From: Kribbella rubisoli
GTDB lineage: Bacteria; Actinomycetota; Actinomycetes; Propionibacteriales; Kribbellaceae
Reading direction: 5' to 3'
DNA: 64,000 bases
Assembly (NCBI RefSeq): GCF_004217145.1
Contig: NZ_SHKR01000013.1
Location: 1 to 64,000, forward strand
This document shows, one piece after another, positions 7,216-16,596 of the stretch (its first letter is position 1; every line of letters starts with the position of its first letter). The notes beneath the pieces are model-generated. The model saw only the letters and a program-made list of their open reading frames with translations, was not told the origin of the DNA and did no database searches. Both the position numbers and the translations under genes were made by a program.

Positions 7216-8704
7216 TGTGGCTCGGCTTGTGGTTGACCCCGCGTTCGTCGTCGGTCCGTTGGACCGGCGGGTGTTCGGTTCGTTCGTCGAGCACATGGGG
7301 CGGTGCGTTTACACCGGGATCTACGAGCCGGAGCATCCGCGGGCCGACGCGGACGGTTTCCGGGAGGACGTGCTGGAGCTGGTGCGGGAGCTCGGCGTGA
7401 CCGCGATCCGCTACCCCGGCGGGAACTTCGTCTCGAACTACGACTGGGAGGACGGCGTCGGCCCGAAGGACCAGCGGCCGCGGCGGCTCGACCTGGCCTG
7501 GCGGGCGATCGAGCCGAACCAGTTCGGCACCGACGAGTTCGTCGCGTGGTCGCGCAAGGCCGACGTACAGCCGATCTGGGCGGTCAACCTCGGTACCCGC
7601 GGGATCCGCGAGGCCGTCGATCTGCTCCAGTACTGCAACCTCCCGGCCGGCACCGCGCTCAGCGACCGCCGCGTCGCGAACGGCAGCCCGCAGCCGCACA
7701 ACATCAAGATCTGGTGCCTGGGCAACGAGATGGACGGGCCGTGGCAGATCGGCCACAAGACCGCCGAGGAGTACGCACGGCTCGCCGAGGAGACCGCGAA
7801 CGCGATGCGTCGGGTCGAGCCCGATCTCGAGCTGGTCGCTTGCGGTTCGAGCAACGCCGGCATGCCGACGTTCGGCGAGTGGGAACGCGTCGTCCTCGAG
7901 CGGACCTACGACCTCGTCGACCACATCAGCCTGCACGCGTACTACGAACCGCGCGACGGCGACCAGGCGAGCTTCCTGGCCGCCGCCGAGGAGATGGACC
8001 GGATGATCTCGTCGGTCATCGCGACCGCCGACCACGTGAAGGCGCTGAAACGCAGCGACAAAGAGCTGACGCTGTCGTTCGACGAGTGGAACGTCTGGTA
8101 CCAGCAGCACTTCCCCGGCGAGCTTGGTCTCGGCATCCGGGAGGCCGGCCCGCTGATCGAGGACAGCTACACCGTCGACGCCGCGGTCGTGGTCGGCAGC
8201 CTGCTGATCACCCTGCTCCGGCACGCCGACCGGGTGAAGATTGCTTGCCTCGCGCAACTGGTCAACGTGATCGCCCCGATCCGTACCGAGCCCGGCGGTC
8301 GCGCCTGGCGGCAGACGATCTTCCACCCGTTCGCCCTCACCGCGCGGTACGCCGGTCCGACCGTGCTGCAGACCGCGATCGCCGGCGGACCGGAGATCGA
8401 CACCGCTGCCTTCGGCAAGGTCCCGGCCCTGTGGAGCACAGCGACGTACGACGAGAACACCGGGGAGACTGCGATCTTCGTGGTGAACCGGAGCGAGACC
8501 GACAAGATCGATCTGGAGATCCCGGTGAACGGACTCCAGGTCGCTGAGCACATTGCGCTGTACGACGAGGACCGGTCCGCAGTGAACACCGCGGACCAGC
8601 CGGACCGGGTGACGCCCCGGACCGTGGATGGCACCGAGATCGTCGACGGTGTCTGCACCGCCACGTTGCCGCCCGCTTCGTGGCATCTGATCCGTTTGAG
8701 CTGA
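7199..8704 (+). CDS. Alpha-L-arabinofuranosidase, GH51
   Basis: 501 residues, close to the usual 500 for GH51. The enzyme releases terminal alpha-L-arabinofuranose from arabinan, arabinoxylan or oligosaccharides by a retaining mechanism. Seen: VFGSFVEHMGRCVYTGIYEP near the N-terminus, the general acid/base in WCLGNEMDGPWQIGH, and the nucleophile Glu in LSFDEWNVWYQQHF. The C-terminal beta-sandwich follows. No signal peptide, so it is cytoplasmic and probably acts on imported oligosaccharides. The start chosen is the ATG of MSRHDLVARL, which matches the family's usual beginning; an upstream in-frame ATG at 7127 lies in the palindrome. The GH43 genes follow within 12 bases, so this is an operon. 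Confidence 0.93.
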   Translation: MSRHDLVARLVVDPAFVVGPLDRRVFGSFVEHMGRCVYTGIYEPEHPRADADGFREDVLELVRELGVTAIRYPGGNFVSNYDWEDGVGPKDQRPRRLDLAWRAIEPNQFGTDEFVAWSRKADVQPIWAVNLGTRGIREAVDLLQYCNLPAGTALSDRRVANGSPQPHNIKIWCLGNEMDGPWQIGHKTAEEYARLAEETANAMRRVEPDLELVACGSSNAGMPTFGEWERVVLERTYDLVDHISLHAYYEPRDGDQASFLAAAEEMDRMISSVIATADHVKALKRSDKELTLSFDEWNVWYQQHFPGELGLGIREAGPLIEDSYTVDAAVVVGSLLITLLRHADRVKIACLAQLVNVIAPIRTEPGGRAWRQTIFHPFALTARYAGPTVLQTAIAGGPEIDTAAFGKVPALWSTATYDENTGETAIFVVNRSETDKIDLEIPVNGLQVAEHIALYDEDRSAVNTADQPDRVTPRTVDGTEIVDGVCTATLPPASWHLIRLS

Positions 8705-8716
8705 AGGGACCGCCCT

Positions 8717-10927
8717 GTGCCTTCGAAACGACTACTCGCCACAGCACTTGCTGTCGTCGTAGTAGCGGCCGGTACGTCGGCCGCCACCGCGGCGCCGGTC
8801 GTGACCACCACCAACCCCGTCACATCCAGCTTCGCCGACTCCTTCGCCGACCCGTCGATCATCCAGGGCCGCGACGGCTACTGGTACGCGTACGCCACCT
8901 CCGACCCGCTCGTCGCGAACGGCCCGTTCGGTCTGATGCACCTGGCCCGGACCAAGGACTTCAGCTCCTGGGAGTACCTCGGCACGGTCTTCAACGACCA
9001 GACCAAGCCGGCGTGGGCCGCGCCCGGTTCGTTCTTCTGGGCGCCGGACATCCGGTACTTCGGTGGCCGCTACGTCATGTACTTCACCGTCACGGACACG
9101 ACCGCCAATGCCGGCGGTGATCCCGCGATCGGCGTGGCCACCGCGCCGACGCCGGCCGGACCGTGGACCGCGAGCGACGGCCCTGTTGTGGCGCCGCGTC
9201 CCGACGGCAACGGCGGCTACCTCGGCACGATCGACCCGGCCGAACTGACCGCTGCCGACGGCAAGCGGTACCTGTATTACGGCGGCTTCAACGGCGGCAT
9301 CTCCGTGACGGAGCTGAGCGCCGACGGCACGCACGCGGTAGGCACCCCGACCCAGATCACGATCGGCGACCGCTACGAAGGCTCGTACGTCGTCTACCGC
9401 GACGGCTGGTACTACTTCATGGGCTCGTCGATGAACTGCTGCGCCGGCCCGACCACCGGGTACTCCGTCTTCGCCGGCCGGTCCCGCTCCCCGCGCGGCC
9501 CGTTCGTGGACGCCGACGGCGCGAAGCTCACCGACTCGCGCGTCGGCGGTACGACGGTGATCACGCAGAACGGCAACAAATGGATCGGCCCCGGCCACCA
9601 CGCGTTCATCACCGACGTGGCCGGCCAGGACCACATCGTCTACCACGCGATCGACCGCGGCACGCCGTGGCTGACCGACCCGTTCGGCATCAACCGCCGC
9701 CCGATGCTGATCGACCAGATCGACTGGATCAACGGCTGGCCCCGCACCAGCGCGGGCCTCGGCCCGTCGGAGGGCCAGGTTCCCGCACCCACCACCGGCT
9801 CCGGGTTGGGCATCGACTCCACGAACCCGGCCGCCGGTCTCCTGGGCGCAACAGCCAACCCCGGTGATGCGGTCGGCGGGCCCACCGACTCTATCAACGG
9901 CGCAGCCCGAACCCGCTTGTCGGCACCCAGCGGCTCCCTCCGCGTGGAGGCAGACGTCCGGCTCGGCTCGTCGTTCGCCACAGTCTTGGGCAACGCAGCG
10001 ATTGCGACTGTTGCCGGTAATCGGCTGACGCTCGCAGTGGGTCGTCGTACAACGTCCGTCAACTTGCCGGCCGACTTCGACCGCACGCAGTGGAACAAGC
10101 TGTCGGTGCAGGTGAGTGGGTCCACCGTGACCGCACGACTCAACGACGCAGGCCTCGGAGATGTTTACGGGGAGGCACAGCTCAGCGTGCCGGGGTTGAG
10201 GCTGGCGGCGGCTCCGGTGCGCTGGGTCGGAAACGCTGAAGTGGACAACCTGACTGTCCGGCCGGTTGCCAAACCGGTGACGAAGCTGGCCGCAGTACCG
10301 CGGACCGGGAAGCTGCTCGCCGGTGACGACTTCGACGGAGCGCTCGGTGCGGACTGGACCTGGGTGCGTCAGGACGACGAGGCAACTATTGCCAACGGCA
10401 ACCTGAGCTGGCCGCTGGAGAACGCAGACATGGTCGGCAGTGGGAACAACGCCGGCCTCCTCCTGCACGCGCCGCCGGCCGGGAAGAGCTGGATCGCGGA
10501 GACCAAACTGCACCTGGACACCGGGATCGATGACGTCCGCAACTACCAGCAGGCCGGGATGATCGTCTACCTGAACGACGACGACTTCGCCCGGCTTGGC
10601 GACGTCGCGATCTGGAAGACCCGGCAGACGGAGTACGGGCGCGAGTTGGTAGCCCGGCCGTCCGACGGCGCCACGTCGTACGGCGCGGCCGCGATCGGCC
10701 GGACGGCGCCGACTATGTGGCTGCGCATCGCGTACCACGAGAACGCCGCCGGCGAGCACGTCTACCGCGCCGGCACGTCGGTGGACGGGAAGAGCTGGAC
10801 CTGGGGCGCGTCCTGGGTCCTCCCGGCCGCCGCGCGCATCGGTCTCTACGCACACGGCGAATTCACCGGCGCAAACCCACCGCCGGTCGCAACCTTCGAC
10901 TACCTGAAGTTCTACGAGAGCAAGTAG
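8717..10927 (+). CDS. Secreted GH43 glycosidase with C-terminal beta-sandwich modules
   Basis: 736 residues starting at GTG with AAGGGA upstream. A Sec signal peptide (LLATALAVVVVAAGTSAATA) precedes a GH43 five-bladed propeller. Visible GH43 residues are the base Asp in FADPSIIQGRDGYWYAYAT, the modulator Asp in GTIDPAELTAADG and the acid Glu in YEGSYVVYRDGWYYFMGSS. After ~residue 355 there are two beta-sandwich modules; the last (GDDFDGALGADWTWVRQDDE to the end) resembles the DUF1349/GH43_C type. Likely an extracellular alpha-L-arabinofuranosidase or beta-xylosidase acting on plant polysaccharide. It is in an operon with the GH51 enzyme. Confidence 0.88.
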   Translation: MPSKRLLATALAVVVVAAGTSAATAAPVVTTTNPVTSSFADSFADPSIIQGRDGYWYAYATSDPLVANGPFGLMHLARTKDFSSWEYLGTVFNDQTKPAWAAPGSFFWAPDIRYFGGRYVMYFTVTDTTANAGGDPAIGVATAPTPAGPWTASDGPVVAPRPDGNGGYLGTIDPAELTAADGKRYLYYGGFNGGISVTELSADGTHAVGTPTQITIGDRYEGSYVVYRDGWYYFMGSSMNCCAGPTTGYSVFAGRSRSPRGPFVDADGAKLTDSRVGGTTVITQNGNKWIGPGHHAFITDVAGQDHIVYHAIDRGTPWLTDPFGINRRPMLIDQIDWINGWPRTSAGLGPSEGQVPAPTTGSGLGIDSTNPAAGLLGATANPGDAVGGPTDSINGAARTRLSAPSGSLRVEADVRLGSSFATVLGNAAIATVAGNRLTLAVGRRTTSVNLPADFDRTQWNKLSVQVSGSTVTARLNDAGLGDVYGEAQLSVPGLRLAAAPVRWVGNAEVDNLTVRPVAKPVTKLAAVPRTGKLLAGDDFDGALGADWTWVRQDDEATIANGNLSWPLENADMVGSGNNAGLLLHAPPAGKSWIAETKLHLDTGIDDVRNYQQAGMIVYLNDDDFARLGDVAIWKTRQTEYGRELVARPSDGATSYGAAAIGRTAPTMWLRIAYHENAAGEHVYRAGTSVDGKSWTWGASWVLPAAARIGLYAHGEFTGANPPPVATFDYLKFYESK

Positions 10928-11815
10928 ATGTTCACCAATCCGGTGTACGACGGCAGCTTCGCCGATCCGCAGATTATTGCGGTGGGCAACGAGTACTACG
11001 CCTTCGCGACCAACGGACCGCTGGGTAACGTGCAGACGCTGAAGTCTGCCGACCTGGTGGCTTGGGTGCAGGTCGGCGACGCGTTGCCGTCGTTACCGGA
11101 TTGGACCGCGCCCGGAAGGGTGTGGGCGCCCGAGGTGGCAGTGCATGCGGCGGACCGGTACGTCATGTACTACACGACGCGCGATCTGGCGTCCGGTCAC
11201 CAGTGCGTCGGCGTCGCGGTCGCGTCCACGCCCCAAGGTCCATATGTCGACAAATCTCCACAGCCGTTCATCAGTCAGGCCGACGAGGGCGGCTCGATCG
11301 ACGCGTCGCCGTTCCAGGACTCGACCGGCCGCCGCTGGCTGTACTGGAAGAACGACGGCAACGCGATCGGCGTGGACACCTGGATCTACGTCTCCGAACT
11401 GTCCGATGACGGCCTTACGCTGACCGGTCCCGTGCACCGCATGATCAAGCAGGACCTGCCCTGGGAGGGCAACCTCGTCGAGGCGCCGTACATGGTCGAG
11501 CGCAACGGGAAATTCCACCTCTTCTACTCCGGCAACGCGTTCGACAAACCGACGTACGCCGTCGGCCACGCCCTGTGCGAGTCGCCCATCGGCCCGTGCA
11601 CCAAGTCCGGCGACCCCATCCTGTCGTCGAACGCTGATGCAGCCGGTCCAGGCCACAACATGGTCCTAGGCAACTGGTTCGTCTACCACGGCTGGAACCC
11701 GACCCAGGTGGGCACCGACCCCAAGGGCCGAACCATGTGGCTCTCCCAACTGACCTGGGACGGAGACACCCCGGTCGTCCAACCGCCGCTCGCAGAGAAC
11801 CCGCTCGATCCCTAA
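10928..11815 (+). CDS. GH43 family glycosidase, no signal peptide
   Basis: 295 residues. The ATG directly abuts the TAG of the preceding gene, so translational coupling is likely. It is a compact GH43 propeller: base Asp in SFADPQIIAVGNEYYAF, Asp in GSIDASPFQDSTGRRW, acid Glu in NLVEAPYMVERNGKFHLFY. No signal peptide, therefore cytoplasmic. With the GH51 enzyme it probably finishes degradation of imported arabino-oligosaccharides, while the preceding secreted enzyme works outside. Exact linkage specificity cannot be read from sequence. Confidence 0.88.
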   Translation: MFTNPVYDGSFADPQIIAVGNEYYAFATNGPLGNVQTLKSADLVAWVQVGDALPSLPDWTAPGRVWAPEVAVHAADRYVMYYTTRDLASGHQCVGVAVASTPQGPYVDKSPQPFISQADEGGSIDASPFQDSTGRRWLYWKNDGNAIGVDTWIYVSELSDDGLTLTGPVHRMIKQDLPWEGNLVEAPYMVERNGKFHLFYSGNAFDKPTYAVGHALCESPIGPCTKSGDPILSSNADAAGPGHNMVLGNWFVYHGWNPTQVGTDPKGRTMWLSQLTWDGDTPVVQPPLAENPLDP

Positions 11816-11875
11816 CCTTTTCGGGCCTGCCCGCATCTGGCTTTGTGGAAGAACCAGATCTGGGGAGGGAACGTT

Positions 11876-12775
11876 ATGCGGCGGACTATTGTCTCCAGCC
11901 TGGCGGGGGCGGTTGCGTTGACTGCGGCGGTGTTTGTGCCATCGGCACACGCCGCCGGGTCAGCGGCGACCGGGGCATGCTCGCTCGCACCGGGGTCTGT
12001 GCTCGACAGTGGGGCACAGGACAACGGCGGGATCACGGTGGGCTATCCGGCGCGGAGCGTCGGGCTGCCCGGACCTGTCTTCGGCGTGTTCGCGCCGGGT
12101 GCGGTCCGATTCAGTACGACGTTCACGAGCGACGCGTCCAACTTGGGCGCCACGAACGAAGGCTGGGTGGTGCAAGGCGACTCGTTGTACTACCGCGTCT
12201 ATTCGATCGACACGATGAACGAGTTCGTCCCAGGCATGCCGAACGCGACTCAGCGCATCGGCGGCGGCTGGTCGAAGTTCACGGCGCTGGAGGTTGCCCA
12301 AACCACCGCGCGTACGACGGCGTACGGACTGCGCGACGACGGGACGCTGTTCCGCTGGACCGTCGCCGGCGGATGGAAGGCCAGCGGTTCGGCGCCCGGA
12401 TTCGCGGCGGTGAAGTCGATGGCACTCATCAGCAAGACCGCGACGTACGACACGTTCCTCGCGAACACCCGCGGCGGAGCGCTCTACACCATCCACATCC
12501 CGACGGCAGGGTCGTTGAAGCCGATCGTGAAGCCGGTCCGCACGAAGACCTGGCAGGGTTTCGAGAAGCTGCTCGCGAGCAAGTGCGGCAACTACGGCAC
12601 GCTGCTCGTCGGCATCGACAAGGACACCAAGACCGCCCACTGGTACGCCGTTGGCCGCGCCAACGGTACTGCCACGGTGATCAACCACGTCAGCTCGTCC
12701 GTAGGCAGCTACAAGGCCCCGGTGTACTTCCGGTGGGGTAGCACTCCGGACATCGACACGCTCAACGGCGAGTAA
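11876..12775 (+). CDS. Secreted protein, possibly tachylectin-like beta-propeller
   Basis: 299 residues. The ATG at 11876 has a strong GGGGAGGG upstream. The N-terminus is a typical signal peptide (SLAGAVALTAAVFVPSAHAA). The mature part has recurring blade-like segments with aromatic/Gly motifs (YGLRDDGTLFRWTVAGGWKA; LANTRGGALYTIHIP; GKDTK-like loops), as in tachylectin-type propellers. There are no catalytic motifs. Its place after the GH51/GH43 genes suggests carbohydrate binding, but a separate transcript is possible because of the 60-base gap. Family call is tentative. Confidence 0.6.
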   Translation: MRRTIVSSLAGAVALTAAVFVPSAHAAGSAATGACSLAPGSVLDSGAQDNGGITVGYPARSVGLPGPVFGVFAPGAVRFSTTFTSDASNLGATNEGWVVQGDSLYYRVYSIDTMNEFVPGMPNATQRIGGGWSKFTALEVAQTTARTTAYGLRDDGTLFRWTVAGGWKASGSAPGFAAVKSMALISKTATYDTFLANTRGGALYTIHIPTAGSLKPIVKPVRTKTWQGFEKLLASKCGNYGTLLVGIDKDTKTAHWYAVGRANGTATVINHVSSSVGSYKAPVYFRWGSTPDIDTLNGE

Positions 12776-14129
12776 GGACCTCGGTCAGGACCGTCAGGGC
12801 GCGGTGCAGATCGGACGTCGACGGAGTCGCGTAGCCGATCACCAGCCCTGGCGGTCCTGGCACGCTGCGCCGGTACTCCGACAACGGCGCGACAACGACA
12901 CCCGCCTCCCGAGCCTCGGCAGCGATCCGGAGATCGTCGGCGTCGTCGGGCAGCAGCAACGTGACGTGCAGGCCGGCATCCTGCCCGATCACCTGACCGT
13001 ACGGCGAGAGCACGGCGACTGCGTGCGTACGGCGGTCGGCGTACAGGCGGCGCCCGCGACGTACGGCCTGGTCGAGGTAGCCGTCGCGGAGCATCGCGAG
13101 CAAGGCGGCCTGCATCGGCCAACCGGGCCAGTCGCCGGAGTTGGCGCGGAACGTCGCGAGGCGATCGACCATCTCCTCGGACGCGACCAGCCAGCCGAGG
13201 CGGAGCGCGGGGCTGAGCGTCTTCGACAGCGTGCCGAGGTGGACGACGCGCTCCAGATCCAGCTGCGCGAGCGCGGGCAGCGGCGCGACGTCGTACCGGA
13301 ACTCGCTGTCGTAGTCGTCCTCGATCAGCTGAGCGCCGGTACGACGCGCCCAGCGGATCAGTTCGTTGCGTCGGGCAACGGGTAGCCGGCCGCCGAGCGG
13401 GTACTGGTGCGACGGTGTGACATAGACCGCGGCCGCGTCGTCCGTCAGTGTGCCGACCCGCAGACCGTCCGCGTCGACCGGCACGTCGACGATCTCGAGC
13501 CGGTGATCGCGGGCGGCGACCACTGCGTTGAGATAGCCGGGATCCTCGATCGCGATCCGGTCGCCGGGCTGCCGGGTCACGGTGAGCAGCAGGCGCAGTC
13601 CGTGGACGGTGCCGTTGGTGACGAGCACGTTCTCGGGTCCACAGGCGATTCCGCGGACCCGCCCGACATGGTCGGCGAGCGCGGCGCGCAGTGCCGGGAG
13701 TCCGGCCGCGTCGTCGTACCCGCGCGGCGGGGACTGCGTGGACACCTCACGCCAGGCGCGACGCCAGCCGGGGTCGGGCTTCGGAGCGATGTACGGGATG
13801 CCGGGCCGGAGCGTCAGCAGCTCGGCGTCGGGATTCGCCGGGTGCGGCGTGTGGCGTCGTACGGCGGGTTGCAGCGGAACGACGTCCGTGACGAACGTGC
13901 CGGCGCCCGTGCGTCCCTCGATCCAGCCCTCGGCGTGAAGCTGGTCGTACGCCGCCTGCGTCACGGACCGCGAGACGGACAGGTCCCGCGCGAGGTCGCG
14001 GGTGGACGGGAGTCGGTGGCCTGCCTGGAGCCGACTGTCCAGCACGGCGGCCCGGAACTGCTCCGCCAGCTGCAGATGCAGCGGGAGCCCGGCTGTGCGG
14101 TCGATGGTCAGCGGGAGCGAGCTCTCCAC
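12762..14129 (-). CDS. MocR-type regulator (GntR HTH fused to aminotransferase)
   Basis: 455 residues from GTG at 14129 (AGGTAG upstream). N-terminal GntR winged helix: PLHLQLAEQFRAAVLDSRLQ, HRLPSTRDLARDLSVSRSVT (residues ~10-75). Then a type-I aminotransferase-like domain with the PLP lysine in HLGTLSKTLSPALRLGWLV and YDSEFRYD before it. MocR proteins bind PLP as effector and regulate an adjacent gene. The divergent neighbour is a pyridoxamine-phosphate-oxidase-fold protein, which fits a PdxR-like circuit. Its last 14 bases overlap the end of the convergent secreted-protein gene. Confidence 0.9.
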   Translation of the reverse strand: MESSLPLTIDRTAGLPLHLQLAEQFRAAVLDSRLQAGHRLPSTRDLARDLSVSRSVTQAAYDQLHAEGWIEGRTGAGTFVTDVVPLQPAVRRHTPHPANPDAELLTLRPGIPYIAPKPDPGWRRAWREVSTQSPPRGYDDAAGLPALRAALADHVGRVRGIACGPENVLVTNGTVHGLRLLLTVTRQPGDRIAIEDPGYLNAVVAARDHRLEIVDVPVDADGLRVGTLTDDAAAVYVTPSHQYPLGGRLPVARRNELIRWARRTGAQLIEDDYDSEFRYDVAPLPALAQLDLERVVHLGTLSKTLSPALRLGWLVASEEMVDRLATFRANSGDWPGWPMQAALLAMLRDGYLDQAVRRGRRLYADRRTHAVAVLSPYGQVIGQDAGLHVTLLLPDDADDLRIAAEAREAGVVVAPLSEYRRSVPGPPGLVIGYATPSTSDLHRALTVLTEVLTRR

Positions 14130-14130
14130 G

Positions 14131-14161
14131 AATGGACTACCTGATTCGAACGGGAATGGAC
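14131..14161. promoter_or_regulatory. Direct repeat, candidate MocR operator
   Basis: AATGGAC occurs at 14131-14137 and again at 14155-14161 in the 69-bp gap between the MocR gene and the FMN-binding gene. The period is 24 bp. MocR regulators of the PdxR/GabR type typically bind direct repeats in such divergent gaps. The second copy is followed by CGTGCCAGCATGCCA, itself partly symmetric. Confidence 0.5.
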
Positions 14162-14198
14162 CGTGCCAGCATGCCACTCCTGCCATCACTCTGATGAC

Positions 14199-14876
14199 AT
14201 GACCAGCCCGATGCAGCCGACCGCCCGGACACAACTCCGCCGCTCGAAGGAACGTGCCGCGGCCGATCGCGAGGCGTTGTACGACGTGCTGCTCGACGGC
14301 ATGTTCTGTCATCTGGGTGTCGTGGTCGACGGCGCTCCGCTCGTCCTGCCGACGGCGTACGGCGTGGATCTGGATCGCGGGCCGGACGGGACGCTGTACC
14401 TGCACGGCTCGGTCGCCGCGCGCAGCGTGGTCGCGGCGCCGGAGCAGACCATCTGCGTCACGATCACACACACCGACGGGCTGGTGCTGGCGCGGTCCGC
14501 CTTCCACCACTCGGTGAACTACCGGTCCGCGGTCATCTTCGGCGTACCGCGGCTGATCACCGATCCCGACGAGAAGCTGCACGGTCTCAACCGGATCGTC
14601 GACCATCTCGTCCCGGGCCGGTCGACCGCCGTACGGCCGCCGAACCGCAAGGAGCTGGCCAAGACCTCGGTGCTCGCGCTCTCGCTCACCGAAGCATCGG
14701 TGAAGACCCGCAACGGGCCCGCCAACGACGAGGAGCAGGACCTCGATCTGCCCTACTGGACAGGCGTGATCCCGCTCCATGTCGTCGCCGGCGAACCGGA
14801 GAACAATCCTGACTGCGACCTGTTGGTGCCCGCCCACGTCCGCACCCGCGCGAACCTGATGGGCGCACCGTCCTAG
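14199..14876 (+). CDS. Pyridoxamine 5'-phosphate oxidase-fold FMN-binding protein
   Basis: 225 residues from ATG at 14199. The sequence matches the split-barrel flavoprotein family related to NimA and PNPOx-like proteins: RSKERAAADREALYDVLLDG, LVLPTAYGVDLDRG, TLYLHGSVAARSV and VCVTIT-like strands. Such proteins bind FMN or F420 and are often reductases of unknown substrate. It is divergent from a PLP-sensing MocR regulator. The TAG stop shares the palindrome CTAG with the stop codon of the convergent ABC permease gene. Confidence 0.8.
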   Translation: MTSPMQPTARTQLRRSKERAAADREALYDVLLDGMFCHLGVVVDGAPLVLPTAYGVDLDRGPDGTLYLHGSVAARSVVAAPEQTICVTITHTDGLVLARSAFHHSVNYRSAVIFGVPRLITDPDEKLHGLNRIVDHLVPGRSTAVRPPNRKELAKTSVLALSLTEASVKTRNGPANDEEQDLDLPYWTGVIPLHVVAGEPENNPDCDLLVPAHVRTRANLMGAPS

Positions 14877-15658
14877 GCCACCGTCCCCTTGTTGTAGCTC
14901 TTCTGGGCCCAGAAGTAGCCGACGACCGCGATCGCCAGGCACCAGGCGAGGGCCAGCCAGCCGTCGCCGCTGTCCATCGGCGTACCGAGCAGCAGGTGGC
15001 GCAGGGTGTTGATGATCGGGGTGAACGGCTGGTACTCCGCGAACCACCGGATGCCGCTCGGCATCGCGTCCAGCGGGATGAAGGTGTTGCTCAGGAACGG
15101 CAGCAGCAGGGCGATCGGCAGTACGACGTTGCTCGCGCTCTCCGGTGTCTTGCTGGTCAGCCCCAGGGCGATCGCGAACCAGGTCAGCCCGACGGTCACC
15201 GCGATCAGCAACCCGGCCGCCAGCAGCCATTCACCGACCGACGCGTTCGGGCGGAACCCGATCAGGACGGCGAAGCCGACGACCAGGCCAAGGCTCGCGA
15301 TCGTCAGGATCACGTTGCCGAGCACGTGCCCGGTCAGCACGGCCGGGCGGAAGATCGCCATCGTCCGGAAGCGGGCCACGATCCCCTCGGTCATGTCCAT
15401 GCAGACCGCGACCGCGGGCGACATCGTCCCGGACGCGATCGACATCAGCAGGATGCCCGGGGTGAGGAAGTTGATGTACTCGCCCCGGCTGCCGCCTCCG
15501 CCGAGACCGGCCGAGAAGGTGTCGCCGAAGATCAGGCCGAACAGCAGGATCATGATGACCGGCATCCCGAGGGCGCCGAGGGACAGGCCCGGGTACCGCT
15601 GGGCGTGCCGTAGGTTGCGGCGGAGCATGGTGCCGGTGTCTTGCAGTGCGTAACTCAT
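14873..15658 (-). CDS. ABC-2 type drug exporter permease (DrrB-like)
   Basis: 261 residues with six hydrophobic segments and the ABC-2 membrane domain layout: MPVIMILLFGLIFGDTF near the N-terminus, GILLMSIASGTMSPAVAVCMDMTEG, RFRTMAIFRPAVLTGHVLGN, and a C-terminal NTFIPLDAMPSGIRWFAEYQ. It is the partner of the ATPase encoded upstream; its ATG overlaps the ATPase stop (ATGA). Together they resemble daunorubicin-resistance DrrAB pumps. The EXLDI protein gene lies upstream on the same strand. Confidence 0.9.
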   Translation of the reverse strand: MSYALQDTGTMLRRNLRHAQRYPGLSLGALGMPVIMILLFGLIFGDTFSAGLGGGGSRGEYINFLTPGILLMSIASGTMSPAVAVCMDMTEGIVARFRTMAIFRPAVLTGHVLGNVILTIASLGLVVGFAVLIGFRPNASVGEWLLAAGLLIAVTVGLTWFAIALGLTSKTPESASNVVLPIALLLPFLSNTFIPLDAMPSGIRWFAEYQPFTPIINTLRHLLLGTPMDSGDGWLALAWCLAIAVVGYFWAQKSYNKGTVA

Positions 15659-16596
15659 TTCGCGGCAACTTTCTCGGTCGGCTGACCGGTGACGGCGAAG
15701 AAGACGTCATCCAGGTCGGGCGTGTGGACAGTGAGTTCGTCGACCTCGAGCGAGGCGTCGTCGATCCGGGCCAGCAGGTCGCGCAGCGCGTGGACGCTGC
15801 CGTCGTTCGGCACCTGCAGGACCAGCGATTCGTGATTCGGTACTGCGGTCGGCAGCACCTGGCCGGCCAGCGCGAACGCGTCCGGAGAGGTGAAGCGCAG
15901 CCGGATGTGTCCGCCCGGTGCGAGCCGCTTGAGCTCTTCCGCCGTACCTTGGGCGACCAGTCGTCCGTGGTCGAGGACCGCGATCCGGTCGGCCAGCTGG
16001 TCGGCCTCGTCGAGGTACTGCGTGGTGAGCAGGACCGTGACGCCGGCGGCCACCAGCTCGCGGATCATCGTCCACATGCTGTGCCGGCTGCGCGGGTCGA
16101 GACCCGTGGTCGGCTCGTCCAGGAAGATGATCTGCGGGCGACCGACCAGCGTCATGGCGAGATCGAGCCGGCGCTTCATGCCGCCGGAGTACGTCATCGC
16201 CAGCTTCTTGCCGGCCTCGACCAGGTCGAACTGCTCCAGCAGTTCGTCCGCCCGGCGCCGGGCCTCCTGCTTGCCGAGGTGGTACAGGTCGGCCATCAGG
16301 ATCAGGTTCTCCCGGCCGGTCATCAGGCCGTCGACCGCGGAGAACTGGCCGGTGACGCCGATCGAGGCGCGGACCGCCTCGGGGTCGCGGTGCAGGTCGT
16401 GGCCGGCCACCCGGATCTCGCCGGCGTCGGCGGTGACCAGTGTGGACAGGATCTGCACCGCGGTGGTCTTGCCGGCGCCGTTCGGGCCGAGCAGGGAAAA
16501 GATGGTGCCTTCGGCAACGTTCAGGTCGATGCCGTCGAGCACGAGTTTCTCGCCGTAGGACTTACGCAGTCCGATGACGTCGATCGCAGCTGACAT
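15655..16596 (-). CDS. ABC exporter ATP-binding protein (DrrA-like)
   Basis: 313 residues. Walker A LLGPNGAGKTTAVQIL (~38-50), signature TYSGGMKRRLDLA, Walker B QIIFLDEPTTGLDPRSR, H-loop LLTTQYLDEADQLADRI. The DrrA-type C-terminal extension (VHTPDLDDVFFAVTGQPTEK) is present. It energises the adjacent ABC-2 permease, probably exporting an antibiotic or other hydrophobic compound. It is separated from the EXLDI gene by 126 bases holding a small hairpin (GCGACCTG/CAGGTCGC, 16679-16697). Confidence 0.93.
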   Translation of the reverse strand: MSAAIDVIGLRKSYGEKLVLDGIDLNVAEGTIFSLLGPNGAGKTTAVQILSTLVTADAGEIRVAGHDLHRDPEAVRASIGVTGQFSAVDGLMTGRENLILMADLYHLGKQEARRRADELLEQFDLVEAGKKLAMTYSGGMKRRLDLAMTLVGRPQIIFLDEPTTGLDPRSRHSMWTMIRELVAAGVTVLLTTQYLDEADQLADRIAVLDHGRLVAQGTAEELKRLAPGGHIRLRFTSPDAFALAGQVLPTAVPNHESLVLQVPNDGSVHALRDLLARIDDASLEVDELTVHTPDLDDVFFAVTGQPTEKVAAK

